Source of the DNA: Actinostola sp. cb2023
Taxonomy: Eukaryota > Cnidaria > Anthozoa > Actiniaria > Actinostolidae
Reading direction: 5' to 3'
Length of the DNA: 64,000 bases
NCBI GenBank assembly: GCA_033675265.1
Contig: JAUJYZ010000404.1
Coordinates: 105,001 to 169,000, forward strand
A model generated the notes under the pieces. That model saw only the letters and a list, made by a program, of their open reading frames with translations, was not told the DNA's origin and ran no database searches. A program made the position numbers and the translations under genes. Of this stretch, positions 43,998-53,300 are shown piece by piece (position 1 is the stretch's first letter; each line of letters opens with the position of its first letter).

Positions 43998-44984
43998 ACC
44001 AGAACTCCATACCGTAGGTTTCCCACTCATACAAACACACCTCTAGATAAATCATTGGTATTAGTGTATGTGCTAGTGCCCGGTTCTGGTTGGAGCATTT
44101 GTAAACATCCGGGATCTTTCTATCTAATAATTTCTTGGGTTCAGGTCGTGTACAAAAAACCATGCCTCCAAGAAAAAGTTAGAGACAAAAACACCTGCAA
44201 TATTTTAATAATATTAAAAATGAATTCTCCTGAATGCAAGTTCAAAGCTTATGATGATTGTAAACTGCTTGGCTGCCATGGGCGCCTATCATACATTGTA
44301 TTCAGCCCGAAAAAGTCCCTCCATCAGTTGTAAAGCACATTGAGACATTGTGAGATGCGCTATATAATAACTTATTATTATTATTATGTACATGTATGTA
44401 CTTCAAAGATGTTAACGGTTTCTTTTGGTCCATGAATTTTCAGCTGAGTTTGGAGCATTAGAAAGTGTCAAGGCTGCAAGTGAGCTGTACGCACCTTTGA
44501 CAGGCAAAATCACAGCCATCAATTCTACTTTGGCAGATGACCCATCCTTAGTTAATTCTTCACCTTATGACAAAGGTACAGTACATTTATAGGTGACACT
44601 TGGGTTTTAACGTAACAGGGAGTATAGACTGAGTGAGGCGCGAAAGGGAGAGACGCATTCCCCTCGCGTCTTTTCATCTCGCTTCATTCTCTGGCAGCCC
44701 AATCAACGACTCCATCAAACTTGAACTCTTCTCTGACACTATAGAAATAAACTATTATTATCATTATTATTATCATTATTATTATTATTATTATCATGTA
44801 AACTTTTACTATTATGGAGAGAAATAAATTCAATTCAATTCAATATTTTTTGGTGTATAAAATGTTATCCTTGTCCTCTCCCTTAGGCTGGTTAGTTAAA
44901 ATGGAAGTAGAGGATCCCAAAGAACTTGAAGGCCTTATGGATGAGAAAGCTTACACAGCCCACACAGAGGGAATTGATGATTAA
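21066..44984 (+). CDS. GCSH: Glycine cleavage system H protein, mitochondrial, 5 coding exons
   Basis: GCSH carries the aminomethyl group on a lipoyl-lysine arm between the P, T and L proteins of the mitochondrial glycine cleavage system. Coding exons: 21066-21186, 37878-37957, 39618-39681, 44444-44575, 44887-44984. All introns are GT-AG with matching phases, giving 164 residues plus stop TAA (human about 173). Exon 1 encodes a presequence of about 40 residues, Arg-rich without acidic residues, as expected for mitochondrial import. Exon 2 gives [19 protein letters not shown], exon 3 [13 protein letters not shown], and exon 4 [19 protein letters not shown] with the lipoylated Lys in ESVKAASE. 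Exon 5 ends [15 protein letters not shown]. Intron 1 is 16.7 kb and mostly one 80/87-bp minisatellite. Intron 3 (4.8 kb) holds a hAT-like element. The coding sequence looks intact. The link between exon 1 and exon 2 rests on phase match and presequence character. Confidence 0.95.
21973..22134. mobile_element. 162-bp foldback MITE (GAGGAGGCTA family)
   Basis: TAGCCTCCTCCACAGGCAAC and the complement GTTGCCTGCGGAGGAGGCTA bound it. Nested in the element at 21609-23759. Confidence 0.8.
22747..22796. mobile_element. 50-bp deletion derivative of the same foldback family
   Basis: TAGCCTCCTC at the left and GCAAAGGAGGCTA at the right share the ends of 21973-22134 with almost no interior. Confidence 0.65.
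23487..23516. other. Perfect 13-bp hairpin
   Basis: CCAGAGTTAGTAG, loop CTCT, then the exact complement. Function unknown; possibly a MITE remnant. Confidence 0.7.
24037..24185. mobile_element. 149-bp foldback MITE, TA-bounded
   Basis: TACCATTTTCTCATTCGCTT and complement; arms of about 57 bp are almost perfect, with AAGGACCAAGTTGAGGCTAA at the inner part. Confidence 0.85.
24367..24477. mobile_element. 111-bp MITE, TA-bounded
   Basis: ATACCGTAGAATCCCGGTTA and complement, with TA at both edges, as in Tc1/mariner-type MITEs. About 330 bp before the 80-bp array. Confidence 0.82.
24811..35829. repeat. 80/87-bp minisatellite, about 135 copies, in GCSH intron 1
   Basis: Units contain AAGGACAATGCTACCATC, GTTAGTCAACAATGAAC, TACCAAGTTACTTTGCTGC and ATGTTGTTGTAATGATTAAT. 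Most are 80 bp; about 33 carry an extra 7 bp (GCCTTGT) after TTGTTGT, giving 87 bp. Copies are almost identical over 11 kb, with rare single changes (C for T near 25574, a 1-base loss near 26491, an extra G near 33073, an extra TTG near 34695). Each unit can form a weak hairpin between CAACAATG and CATGTTGTTG. No ORF of note. Contiguous units without spacers, so not a CRISPR. Confidence 0.97.
35830..36369. other. GCSH intron 1 sequence after the array, no feature seen
   Basis: AT-rich unique-looking sequence with no convincing ORF, repeat or RNA gene. One fragment (TTGATTAATCTATAA at 35832) is the decayed end of the last array unit. Confidence 0.6.
36370..36557. repeat. 93-bp tandem duplication
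   Basis: Two copies, starting at 36370 and 36463, of a unit beginning ACATTAGTTCCAACTGTGCA and ending GGTATCAATA, with a few differences. The minus-strand ORF across it is a by-product. Confidence 0.88.
36558..37354. other. GCSH intron 1, no gene seen
   Basis: AT-rich sequence. A short CG-rich patch (GCGCGCGCTCGATGGCGC near 37228) resembles patches at 4162 and 40235, but no coding or RNA signal is convincing. Confidence 0.55.
37355..37490. mobile_element. 136-bp foldback MITE
   Basis: ATTACAGTTAGAGTTGTGTA and complement bound it; inner symmetry around TTTTGTCTCGCCC and GGGCGAGAC. About 390 bp before GCSH exon 2. Confidence 0.82.
38084..39214. mobile_element. Older foldback element split by a TTAA-targeting insertion
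   Basis: The left arm (38084-38152) and right arm (39149-39214) are complements around GAAATATCAATATATCGGGT and GCATTATGG. The centre is occupied by the younger element at 38169-39016. In GCSH intron 2. Confidence 0.78.
38169..39016. mobile_element. 848-bp non-autonomous element with TTAA target (Kolobok/piggyBac-like)
   Basis: Ends AGGGGCAATGTCACG and complement CGTGACATTGCCCCT, each bounded by TTAA (38165-38168 and 39017-39020). TTAA duplication is typical of piggyBac and Kolobok; the AGGG start is more like Kolobok. No transposase ORF. Confidence 0.78.
40569..41294. mobile_element. 726-bp Mutator-like MITE with 9-bp target-site duplication
   Basis: Ends TAACCTGAGTATCAGGC and exact complement. 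Flanked by GTGGTGCAC at 40560-40568 and 41295-41303. Both arms carry a strongly purine/pyrimidine-skewed tract of about 60 bp. The sequence after the right duplication (TTTTCCGTG) continues the match to the other hAT arm near 42612, proving insertion into the hAT arm. Confidence 0.82.
42868..43150 (+). pseudogene. CGGBP1-like/hAT N-terminal zinc-finger remnant
   Basis: From ATG 42868: a Lys/Thr/Ser-rich lead, then [19 protein letters not shown] and FCSSCNIV, close to the start of the single zinc finger of CGGBP1, a protein derived from hAT transposases. The expected His half appears just downstream in another frame ([17 protein letters not shown] from about 43079), so one or more small indels break it. 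No catalytic hAT domain remains. A partial inverted copy of the first codons lies at about 40140-40190. Confidence 0.72.
43403..43520. repeat. 62-bp tandem duplication
   Basis: Two copies of a unit containing AAGCAAGAAGTCTAAGTCAT and GACCAGACAAAGCAGACAG, about 120 bp beyond the hAT-like element. Confidence 0.88.
43661..43992 (+). repeat. Probable retroposon 3' end with ATT tail
   Basis: Sequence ending GTGAAATAAAGTGTATTATT and an ATT run (43919-43992). Resembles a non-LTR retroposon tail; family unknown. Confidence 0.5.
44310..44393 (+). repeat. CR1/L2-like retroposon 3' end
   Basis: AAAGCACATTGAGACATTGT then GCGCTATATAATAACTTATT and a short ATT run: a layout common at 3' ends of such LINEs. 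About 50 bp before GCSH exon 4. Confidence 0.5.
44700..44830 (+). repeat. Retroposon-like tail with ATT/ATC microsatellite
   Basis: GACACTATAGAAATAAAC followed by an irregular ATT/ATC run. In GCSH intron 4. Confidence 0.45.
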
Positions 44985-45443
44985 TGTACTGCGCTGCTTG
45001 GAGGAACTGAATTTAAAATATGAATGACTGTCACCATCTTGAAACGGAATCTTTGCAAATATTTTCAACACTTTAGGATGACTAATTACAGCAAAATCTC
45101 TCAAACCTAAGACAGCTTTTAATGCCTGGCTGAGATGTACCTTTGAGAATTTGTACCAAAACAGTGCAGCAAGGACCAGGCCCATCTTTGAGCAAGTTCA
45201 TTGACACTTAGTATGATTAACATTGTCTAAACTTCAAAAACTAGATTACTAAGGCCCTGTTTACATGAGAGGGGTAACTCTAGTGCCAGGATCTTATTTG
45301 AAGGCATTAATCAACCTAGCAGCTATATATTTATTGCTTTCTGTGTTTAGTATATTTGTGATTTTATCATGCAAATGGTTTGAGTAGAGAGAACACTCCT
45401 GCTAGGGATATAATAATCATAATAATAATAACGGTCATGTAAC

Positions 45444-45782
45444 CCCAGGGGGGGTACTCAGGGGTATCAGTGACAGGGAGGTGCGAAGGCTTTTTTGGGG
45501 TTTGAAATTCGCAGCTTGGGACTTTTTGGGGGTTTTCATTTCTCTGGTGGCCTTTTTTTGATATAAAGATTTTGTCAAGGACTTTTTTAGGGGTTGATAA
45601 AAATGATATCCTACTGTTCTCGATTTTATGCGGAGAAAAATTGGATTTTTTTGGGGGTTACGATTTTGGGCCGTTGGACTTTTTTTGGGTCTTGTTTTCG
45701 CATAATGGACTTTTTTTGGGTTAAAATGTTTGGCCTCATTCGCACCTCCCCGTCACTGATACCCCTGAGTACCCCCCCTGGG
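45444..45782. mobile_element. G-run MITE, copy 3, with 8-bp target-site duplication CATGTAAC
   Basis: Starts CCCAGGGGGGGTACTCAGGG and ends with the reverse complement. Flanked by CATGTAAC at 45436-45443 and 45783-45790. Interior repeats of GGACTTTTTTGGG resemble copy 2 in the opposite sense. Lies downstream of the GCSH stop, probably in its 3' UTR. Confidence 0.88.
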
Positions 45783-46093
45783 CATGTAACCAGTAATGCA
45801 TTGATTAATATGTACATGTTTTCATGTACATGAAATGTACAGTTGACCCTCTAGTACTAGGAAGATCCTAGCGCTAGGGTTATCCCTCTCTCAGGGCCTA
45901 AGTTGGGTTATAAAAGCACAATAGAAACTAGTGATTGGACTCGACATTTTTCTACTAAAATAAAATTCCAAAAATTAAGCTGTCAAGGATATAAGACTCA
46001 AATCTTTCACTGTGAGTTGTGTTTTTCTGTGCTAATATTGTAGCTACACACACTAGTATGGTTGATTAATACATTTAAAGTGCTTATTATATG

Positions 46094-46099
46094 AATAAA
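46094..46099 (+). terminator. Candidate poly(A) signal for GCSH
   Basis: AATAAA lies about 1.1 kb after the GCSH stop codon and is the first canonical hexamer on the plus strand that I found there. If used, the 3' UTR would contain the MITE at 45444-45782. Inferred from the hexamer alone. Confidence 0.35.
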
Positions 46100-46470
46100 G
46101 CCATACTCTGCATATCTAGTAGTCTTGGAAGTCATTATCCCTGTCAAGACTCAGTTTCATTGCAACCATTATCATCGAGGTGTGAACCTGAAAATTACAA
46201 TGCTTTCAGACAAACTCCAGTCTAGTCGACCATCAATCTAACCAGCTTAACCAGGATTGGTTTAAAGGTGGGACACACCCATGTTTGATTGATGTCGGAC
46301 TATTTTTAATACAACCAGACAATCGGTTGCTCCTCAATGACAATGTATGGTTCTAAAAGCCAGGCACTGGGCAAGTTGTAGTAAAGTTTGCAACATTGTG
46401 TGAGCTTGCAGTGGTGCTGACAATGTACTACCACTGGTAAACTGAGCGGAGAGGAACAGGCATTTAAATG

Positions 46471-46615
46471 TCCACCCTCCCAAATTTTTAGGCAATTTTT
46501 CTCCCTCCCTGTTTTCCCCCCGGTTGTTTCTACCTCCTCCCTCTATAATTTTTAGGCCATTTTTCTCACTCCCTGTTTTTTTCGGTTGTTTCTCCCTCCT
46601 CTATATTTTTAATGG
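46471..46615. repeat. Pyrimidine-rich imperfect tandem duplication
   Basis: Two copies of AATTTTTAGGC(A/C)ATTTTTCTC with CTCCCTGTTTT and GGTTGTTTCT, about 62-66 bp apart. All C/T-rich on the plus strand. Confidence 0.7.
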
Positions 46616-47178
46616 ATGCAATAAAGTATTGCAGAAAATTACAGTATGTACAGAGTTAATGTATTTGTATACTTTTGTCTCGACATATAAAAACACTAGA
46701 ATACCAGCAGATGATTGGCTAACAACAGTGACATAAGTATGCGAACACATTTCCTGTTGTGTAACTGCAACAGGGAGTATTTCTTTATATTGTGAGTGGT
46801 GGTGGTGATGATGATGATGAATAATGCGGAATGCTTTGACTGTGAGTTTGCTTGCCTTTGCTCTTCCCAAATAATGGTTTTAAAAATAAATACCTTATAA
46901 TCCTGTTCATTTGTTCTATTTAGTTAGTTAGTAGTGTATATTTTTAAAGGTGGCTTAATCAGACTGGCTATCATCATCATAACGATTACGTTTTCCGCGC
47001 GATGATCGATGGGACCTTCAAATGCGCGCAGTCTGGTGACTAACAGGGAGGGGTGGTCTTGTGAAGGACGCTTCGACTCGCGAATTCCACTCAAAGAATC
47101 CAACTCGCTCGTCCAATTTACTCGTTTCTCTCCATCCTAACTTCAGATCAGTTAGTTTCTCTCGTAAAGCTAGATTCT

Positions 47179-48839
47179 ATGATGAGTGGGGAAGAGACTG
47201 TAGTTCAGGGATCGGACAATCAAAGGCAGGATGGAGTTGAAACGAGAGAGAAACAGTCGAAGGACGAGGTGCCATCTGCAACGAGCAGTGGCGTTGGCAC
47301 AGCTTCTTCTGCGAAAAAAGCCAACGGAAACGACCAAAAAGAAGTCTCTGGACCACCGAAGAAGAAATCAAAGAAGTCAAAACAATCCAGCAAGGCAGCA
47401 GAGAAAGAGCCGGAGATTGTGCCGGGAGACAAATACCCATATGCTCGACGCAGAGGCATTCGTATCTTTTCCGATCGTGAAATCGAAGTGCAGGATGCTG
47501 AAATGACCAGACAATACTGGCGGTTTTGGGATCAGACAGCGGAAGAGCTGTGCAGTGATCGTGCCTTCAATGACTGGGGGAAACGAGACTTGAAGCTATA
47601 CATCGACGCTGCTTGGATCATCCACAAAACCTATCTCCAAGAAGTGACTGAACGTCAATTGGCAGAAGGCATGAATGAGTTATTGGAGAAACATGGATAT
47701 CCCGAGGTCTCTCAGAAAATCAAGAACCTAGATCAGGCAATAACTAGCTCTCTCTCCCAGGTAAATCACTTTGAAATCTTCCTTGCTTGACTCAAATTTG
47801 AGATATTTCGCTTTTCACGACACGCGATGGAGTACCCTCCCCCCACCCTCCTCTTGGTGCTAATGTGTTGTCTTTAGAAACAAACGAGTCCATTACTCCA
47901 CAATTAGCCATCGAGACCGACTTTCCTCCCTTTCCTTGTCGTTGAAACCATTATTACAGATGGGAACTTTGTGGGAAAGAAGAATGGAAGAAATCGAAAG
48001 AAAGTGAAAAAAAAATCCCATTTACTTCTGATACATTACAAAGTGCATTTTTGGGAGGGGTGGTATTGCATGTGAGAGATGAACGCATAGAATGTAAACA
48101 TGTATATTTCACTTTTTTTGTAAATGAAATACTCCTTTTTACAGTCCCTGGTGCCATCTTGAAAGGTAGCCGTGCCTTTGCATCGAAGCGAGACCAACGG
48201 TGACCTTGCAATGATAGAGACCTTTTTTAACACCTTGGACAATTATTCACATGTCTCTATCATTGCAAGGTCACCGCCAGTCTCGCTTTGATGCAAAGGC
48301 ATGGCAACTTTCAAGATGGCGCCAGGAACTGTAAAAAGGAGTATTCTTATTTCACATCAGCCATGCGACACTGTGTACCAACACAGTTCATAATTTCCCC
48401 CACTTTTTTAAATAAAGTTATACAGCCTTCTAAATGCACAGCATCTGGGAAATAAATCATCTACTAGAGCACAGTCTAAATATTATTATTCAGGAAAAGA
48501 ATAAATCACAATGATTTGAATTGTATATTTTGTCCTTCGTAGCTTCAAGACGCAACCGCTAATCTCCACGAACTCAACATGGAGTTAACGAAAATCAGAG
48601 GGAAGCACATGAATACAAAACAGCGTCCAGTGGATAGTTGCTACATCCAAAAGACCAAAGACCAGGATGTCCAACTGAGTCAAAAGCAAGTTTCCAATTT
48701 GGAAAAAAATCTTTACGAAGGGATGTCTGGAGTTAAACGGCAGCAGGACTCGTTAAAAAAGGCTTTAAATAGACTTCATAATATGATTATCAAAGCCAAA
48801 CTAGATCGCCCGATACCTGCGGCCACAGCCACAATGTGA
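47179..48839 (+). CDS. Unrecognised 292-residue protein, two exons, basic N-terminus and coiled coil
   Basis: Exon 1 (47179-47760) ends CAG|GTAAAT. Exon 2 (48543-48839) follows an AG acceptor, continues in phase 0 and stops at TGA. Product 292 residues. Residues 1-80 are low-complexity and charged, with Lys clusters (PPKKKSKKSKQSSK) that could be a nuclear localisation signal. About 85-190 is a compact, probably helical region with aromatic and charged runs (YPYARRRGIRIF, RQYWRFWDQTAEEL, YIDAAWIIHKTYL). The exon junction lies in a likely coiled coil (SQLQDATANLHELNMELTKI), with a second heptad-like stretch near 245-280. Two ATGs are adjacent (47179, 47182); the first is used here. Upstream 47000-47178 is relatively GC-rich and may be the promoter. 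I cannot assign a family. Codon-like composition, clean splice sites and length argue that it is real. Possible poly(A) signals lie at 49275 and 49305. Confidence 0.75.
48129..48344. mobile_element. 216-bp foldback MITE in the intron of the 47.2-kb gene
   Basis: ATACTCCTTTTTACAG and complement at the ends; near-perfect arms include TCTCTATCATTGCAAGGTCA around a short loop. Confidence 0.85.
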
Positions 48840-49631
48840 TTTCTGACTCGCTCAGAATGGGGTTGAACCATGAACAACCCATAATAGGAAACAATTTGAT
48901 TTTTATGAAGATCTTTTTATTTGAAGATTTCTTATGCAGTCATAGTACATTAAACTTACTAAAGATAGGTATATTTACTAAAGAGCAATTCAAGGCAGTA
49001 GTCTAGTTTGATGTCAAAAGTGTATTGAAACTGAGAGGAATAATAATTACTTGAGTACAATAGGTTTACGCGTGTCAACTATTCTGGTATTTAAAGTTTT
49101 ACTTTTGTAGAATTTACTGTGAACTTAGATCAGCGAGACAAGAAATACCGTACTGATGAAAAATACCATTTTATTAGAATTTTACATTAAGGTGTCTCCA
49201 AACGTCTTATTCCAAGGTATCGACATAATTTGCTCATTATAAAGTAGGACTAGTACTGGAATGCATGAGGTTAAAATAAAAATAGTAAAGAAAGAAATGG
49301 TAGAAATAAATGTCTTGCATGTGTTGTACGCATGCAGGTATCCCACTTTCAGCTAACAATTCTGTATTATAACTTGTGGGATATGGTGTATAATGGTGGG
49401 GGATCAACGAACAGTGCTGAACATTGTAGAATTTCATTTTTTTTGTCTGTTCATTTATTTACTCATAAATTTATTTTTTTGAATGATCATGCATCGATTT
49501 ATTCATTTATAATATATTGTCTAGTAAGCTTATCCACCCCTCCCCAGCTCTGGTCCCCTGGTCCGAAAAACTCGAATCGATTTGGGCTTCCTGTGTAGAA
49601 GTCCATCACGTGATGCCAAGCACTCTGCAAG
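48840..49631. other. Intergenic sequence, no feature beyond poly(A) candidates
   Basis: AT-rich. AATAAA at 49275 and 49305 may end the upstream gene. The last 100 bp, with CACGTGA and AAGATGGCG, are probably the promoter of the next gene. Confidence 0.5.
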
Positions 49632-49716
49632 ATGGCGCAGTTGACTTGTGTTAAACTTTCACTTTTCCTGTGTCTTCTTTCTATTCTACCAATCGTCTAC
49701 TCGAACAACGATACAA
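49632..49716 (+). CDS. First coding exon of a secreted or membrane protein (signal peptide), rest not seen
   Basis: ATG at 49632 opens 28 codons: a short start with Lys8, a strong hydrophobic core (LSLFLCLLSILPIV) and a polar YSNNDT stretch typical of a signal-peptide cleavage region. It is followed by a good donor (ATACAA|GTAAGT). The ATG sits in AAGATGGCG, a YY1-like context, with CACGTGA about 25 bases upstream, so this looks like a promoter-proximal first exon. No continuing exon is visible before the 69-bp satellite, so the intron would have to span it. Protein identity unknown. Confidence 0.55.
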
Positions 49717-50394
49717 GTAAGTTTTTCTTTCGCTAACGTTTGAACGGATTTCTGTTTCGAGAGACTTTGGAAAGGGAAACTAGAACACAAAACAACGGGT
49801 CGATTTCAACGAGAAACCTTCAAATTCTGGGAATTTCTGCAACTGGATAGCTTGCAAAAACATCGATTCTCGTTGTGCGATCTGTATCTTACCTATTGCT
49901 CTTAAAGCAATATAGTTTCATCTCGATATAGTCATCTAAAAGAGTGCTGTATGGACTGTATCTGTGAAGTTTGGTAATTTTGATGCCAAAATTATGGAAC
50001 TCACTTCCGTCCCAGGCATTCAAGATAGAAGCTTAAAGCTTACTGCAAACGAAACGAAATATGCAGAAGTGCAGGGATATATTTTCTCAGGGTTCTTTTC
50101 TTTGAATTCAAGTGTGATTGTAAATCAGACGGAGGAATATGGAACCAAAATTTCCTGAATCTATAGAACAGCAAGTTATTACACGTACATCAGGGAGGGG
50201 AGGGAGAGTCATAATTTGTAACGTGTGATATGGCTTGTTTCAAATTCCTGAATTGTGTTTTTATTGTAGAGTGCTGCTTTATATCCGTGCAAATAGTTCT
50301 AGCTATTTAGAGCATATTTTATTTTGTTATCAATTAATAAGCTATTAACTTGATACATTATGTATTCAAGCATGACGATCACATGACATGCTTG
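49717..50394. other. Presumed intron before the satellite, nothing recognised
   Basis: Follows the donor at 49717. An open frame at 49964-50158 has no coding character I can recognise and no clear splice context. Confidence 0.45.
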
Positions 50395-53300
50395 TTACTG
50401 TATCACCTTCATTTGTTTCTACTGTGCTATGATAACATTCTAAGGTGCATTTCTCATTTCTTTTTACTGTATCACCTTCATTTGTTTCTATTGTGCTATG
50501 ATAACATTCTAAGGTGCATTTCTCATTTCTTTTTACTGTATCACCTTCATGTATCACCTTCATGTGTTTCTATTGTGCTATGATAACATTCTAAGGTGCA
50601 TTTCTCATTTCTTTTTACTGTATCACCTTCATTTGTTTCTATTGTGCTATGATAACATTCTAAGGTGCATTTCTCATTTCTTTTTACTGTATCACCTTCA
50701 TTTGTTTCTATTGTGCTATGATAACATTCTAAGGTGCATTTCTCATTTCTTTTTACTGTATCACCTTCATTTGTTTCTATTGTGCTATGATAACATTCTA
50801 AGGTGCATTTCTCATTTCTTTTTACTGTATCACCTTCATTTGTTTCTATTGTGCTATGATAACATTCTAAGGTGCATTTCTCATTTCTTTTTACTGTATC
50901 ACCTTCATTTGTTTCTATTGTGCTATGATAACATTCTAAGGTGCATTTCTCATTTCTTTTTACTGTATCACCTTCATTTGTTTCTATTGTGCTATGATAA
51001 CATTCTAAAGTGCATTTCTCATTTCTTTTTACTGTATCACCTTCATTTGTTTCTATTGTGTTATGATAACATCTCATGATAACATTCTAAGGTGCATTTC
51101 TCATTGCTTTTTACTGTATCACCTTCATTTGTTTCTATTGTGCTATGATAACATTCTAAGGTGCATTTCTCATTTCTTTTTACTGTATCACCTTCATTTG
51201 TTTCTACTGTGCTATGATAACATTCTAAGGTGCATTTCTCATTTCTTTTTACTGTATCACCTTCATTTGTTTCTATTGTGCTATGATAACATTCTAAGGT
51301 GCATTTCTCATTTCTTTTTACTGTATCACCTTCATTTGTTTCTATTGTGCTATGATAACATTCTAAGGTGCATTTCTCATTTCTTTTTACTGTATCACCT
51401 TCATTTGTTTCTATTGTGCTATGATAACATTCTAAGGTGCATTTCTCATTTCTTTTTACTGTATCACCTTCATTTGTTTCTATTGTGCTATGATAACATT
51501 CTAAGGTGCATTTCTCATTTCTTTTTACTGTATCACCTTCATTTGTTTCTATTGTGCTATGATAACATTCTAAGGTGCATTTCTCATTTCTTTTTACTGT
51601 ATCACCTTCATTTGTTTCTATTGTGCTATGATAACATTCTAAGGTGCATTTCTCATTTCTTTTTACTGTATCACCTTCATTTGTTTCTATTGTGCTATGA
51701 TAACATTCTAAGGTGCATTTCTCATTTCTTTTTACTGTATCACCTTCATTTGTTTCTATTGTGCTATGATAACATTCTAAGGTGCATTTCTCATTTCTTT
51801 TTACTGTATCACCTTCATTTGTTTCTATTGTGCTATGATAACATTCTAAGGTGCATTTCTCATTTCTTTTTACTGTATCACCTTCATTTGTTTCTATTGT
51901 GCTATGATAACATTCTAAGGTGCATTTCTCATTTCTTTTTACTGTATCACCTTCATTTGTTTCTACTGTGCTATGATAACATTCTAAGGTGCATTTCTCA
52001 TTTCTTTTTACTGTATCACCTTCATTTGTTTCTATTGTGCTATGATAACATTCTAAGGTGCATTTCTCATTTCTTTTTACTGTATCACCTTCATTTGTTT
52101 CTATTGTGCTATGATAACATTCTAAGGTGCATTTCTCATTTCTTTTTACTGTATCACCTTCATTTGTTTCTATTGTGCTATGATAACATTCTAAGGTGCA
52201 TTTCTCATTTCTTTTTACTGTATCACCTTCATTTGTTTCTATTGTGCTATGATAACATTCTAAGGTGCATTTCTCATTTCTTTTTACTGTATCACCTTCA
52301 TTTGTTTCTATTGTGCTATGATAACATTCTAAGGTGCATTTCTCATTTCTTTTTACTGTATCACCTTCATTTGTTTCTATTGTGCTATGATAACATTCTA
52401 AGGTGCATTTCTCATTTCTTTTTTACTGTATCACCTTCATTTGTTTCTATTGTGCTATGATAACATTCTAAGGTGCATTTCTCATTTCTTTTTACTGTAT
52501 CACCTTCATTTGTTTCTACTGTGCTATGATAACATTCTAAGGTGCATTTCTCATTTCTTTTTACTGTATCACCTCACCTTCATTTGTTTCTATTGTGCTA
52601 TGATAACATTCTAAGGTGCATTTCTCATTTCTTTTTACTGTATCACCTTCATTTGTTTCTATTGTGCTATGAAAACATTCTAAGGTGCATTTCTCATTTC
52701 TTTTTACTGTATCACCTTCATTTGTTTCTATTGTGCTATGATAACATTCTAAGGTGCATTTCTCATTCTTTTTTTTACTGTATCACCTTCATTTGTTTCT
52801 ATTGTGTTATATGATAACATTCTAAGGTGCATTTCTCATTTCTTTTTACTGTATCACCTTCATTTGTTTCTATTGTGCTATGATAACATTCTAAGGTGCA
52901 TTTCTCATTTCTTTTTACTGTATCACCTTCATTTGTTTCTATTGTGCTATGATAACATTCTAAGGTGCATTTCTCATTTCTTTTTACTGTATCACCTTCA
53001 TTTGTTTCTATTGTGCTATGATAACATTCTAAGGTGCATTTCTCATTTCTTTTTACTGTATCACCTTCATTTGTTTCTATTGTGCTATGATAACATTCTA
53101 AGGTGCATTTCTCATTTCTTTTTACTGTATCACCTTCATTTGTTTCTATTGTGCTATGATAACATTCTAAGGTGCATTTCTCATTTCTTTTTACTGTATC
53201 ACCTTCATTTGTTTCTATTGTGCTATGATAACATTCTAAGGTGCATTTCTCATTTCTTTTTTACTGTATCACCTTCATTTGTTTCTATTGTGCTATGATA

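Larger units (their letters stand above)
45783..47000. other. Interval between GCSH and the 47.2-kb gene
   Basis: No convincing ORF or RNA gene. Contains the candidate poly(A) signal at 46094, a pyrimidine-rich tandem duplication (46471-46615) and a short GGT/GAT microsatellite near 46795-46822. Confidence 0.6.

Noticed and set aside
47220..47506. Alternative-frame ORFs opposite the 292-residue gene
   Set aside because: Shadows of a longer, spliced and better supported frame.
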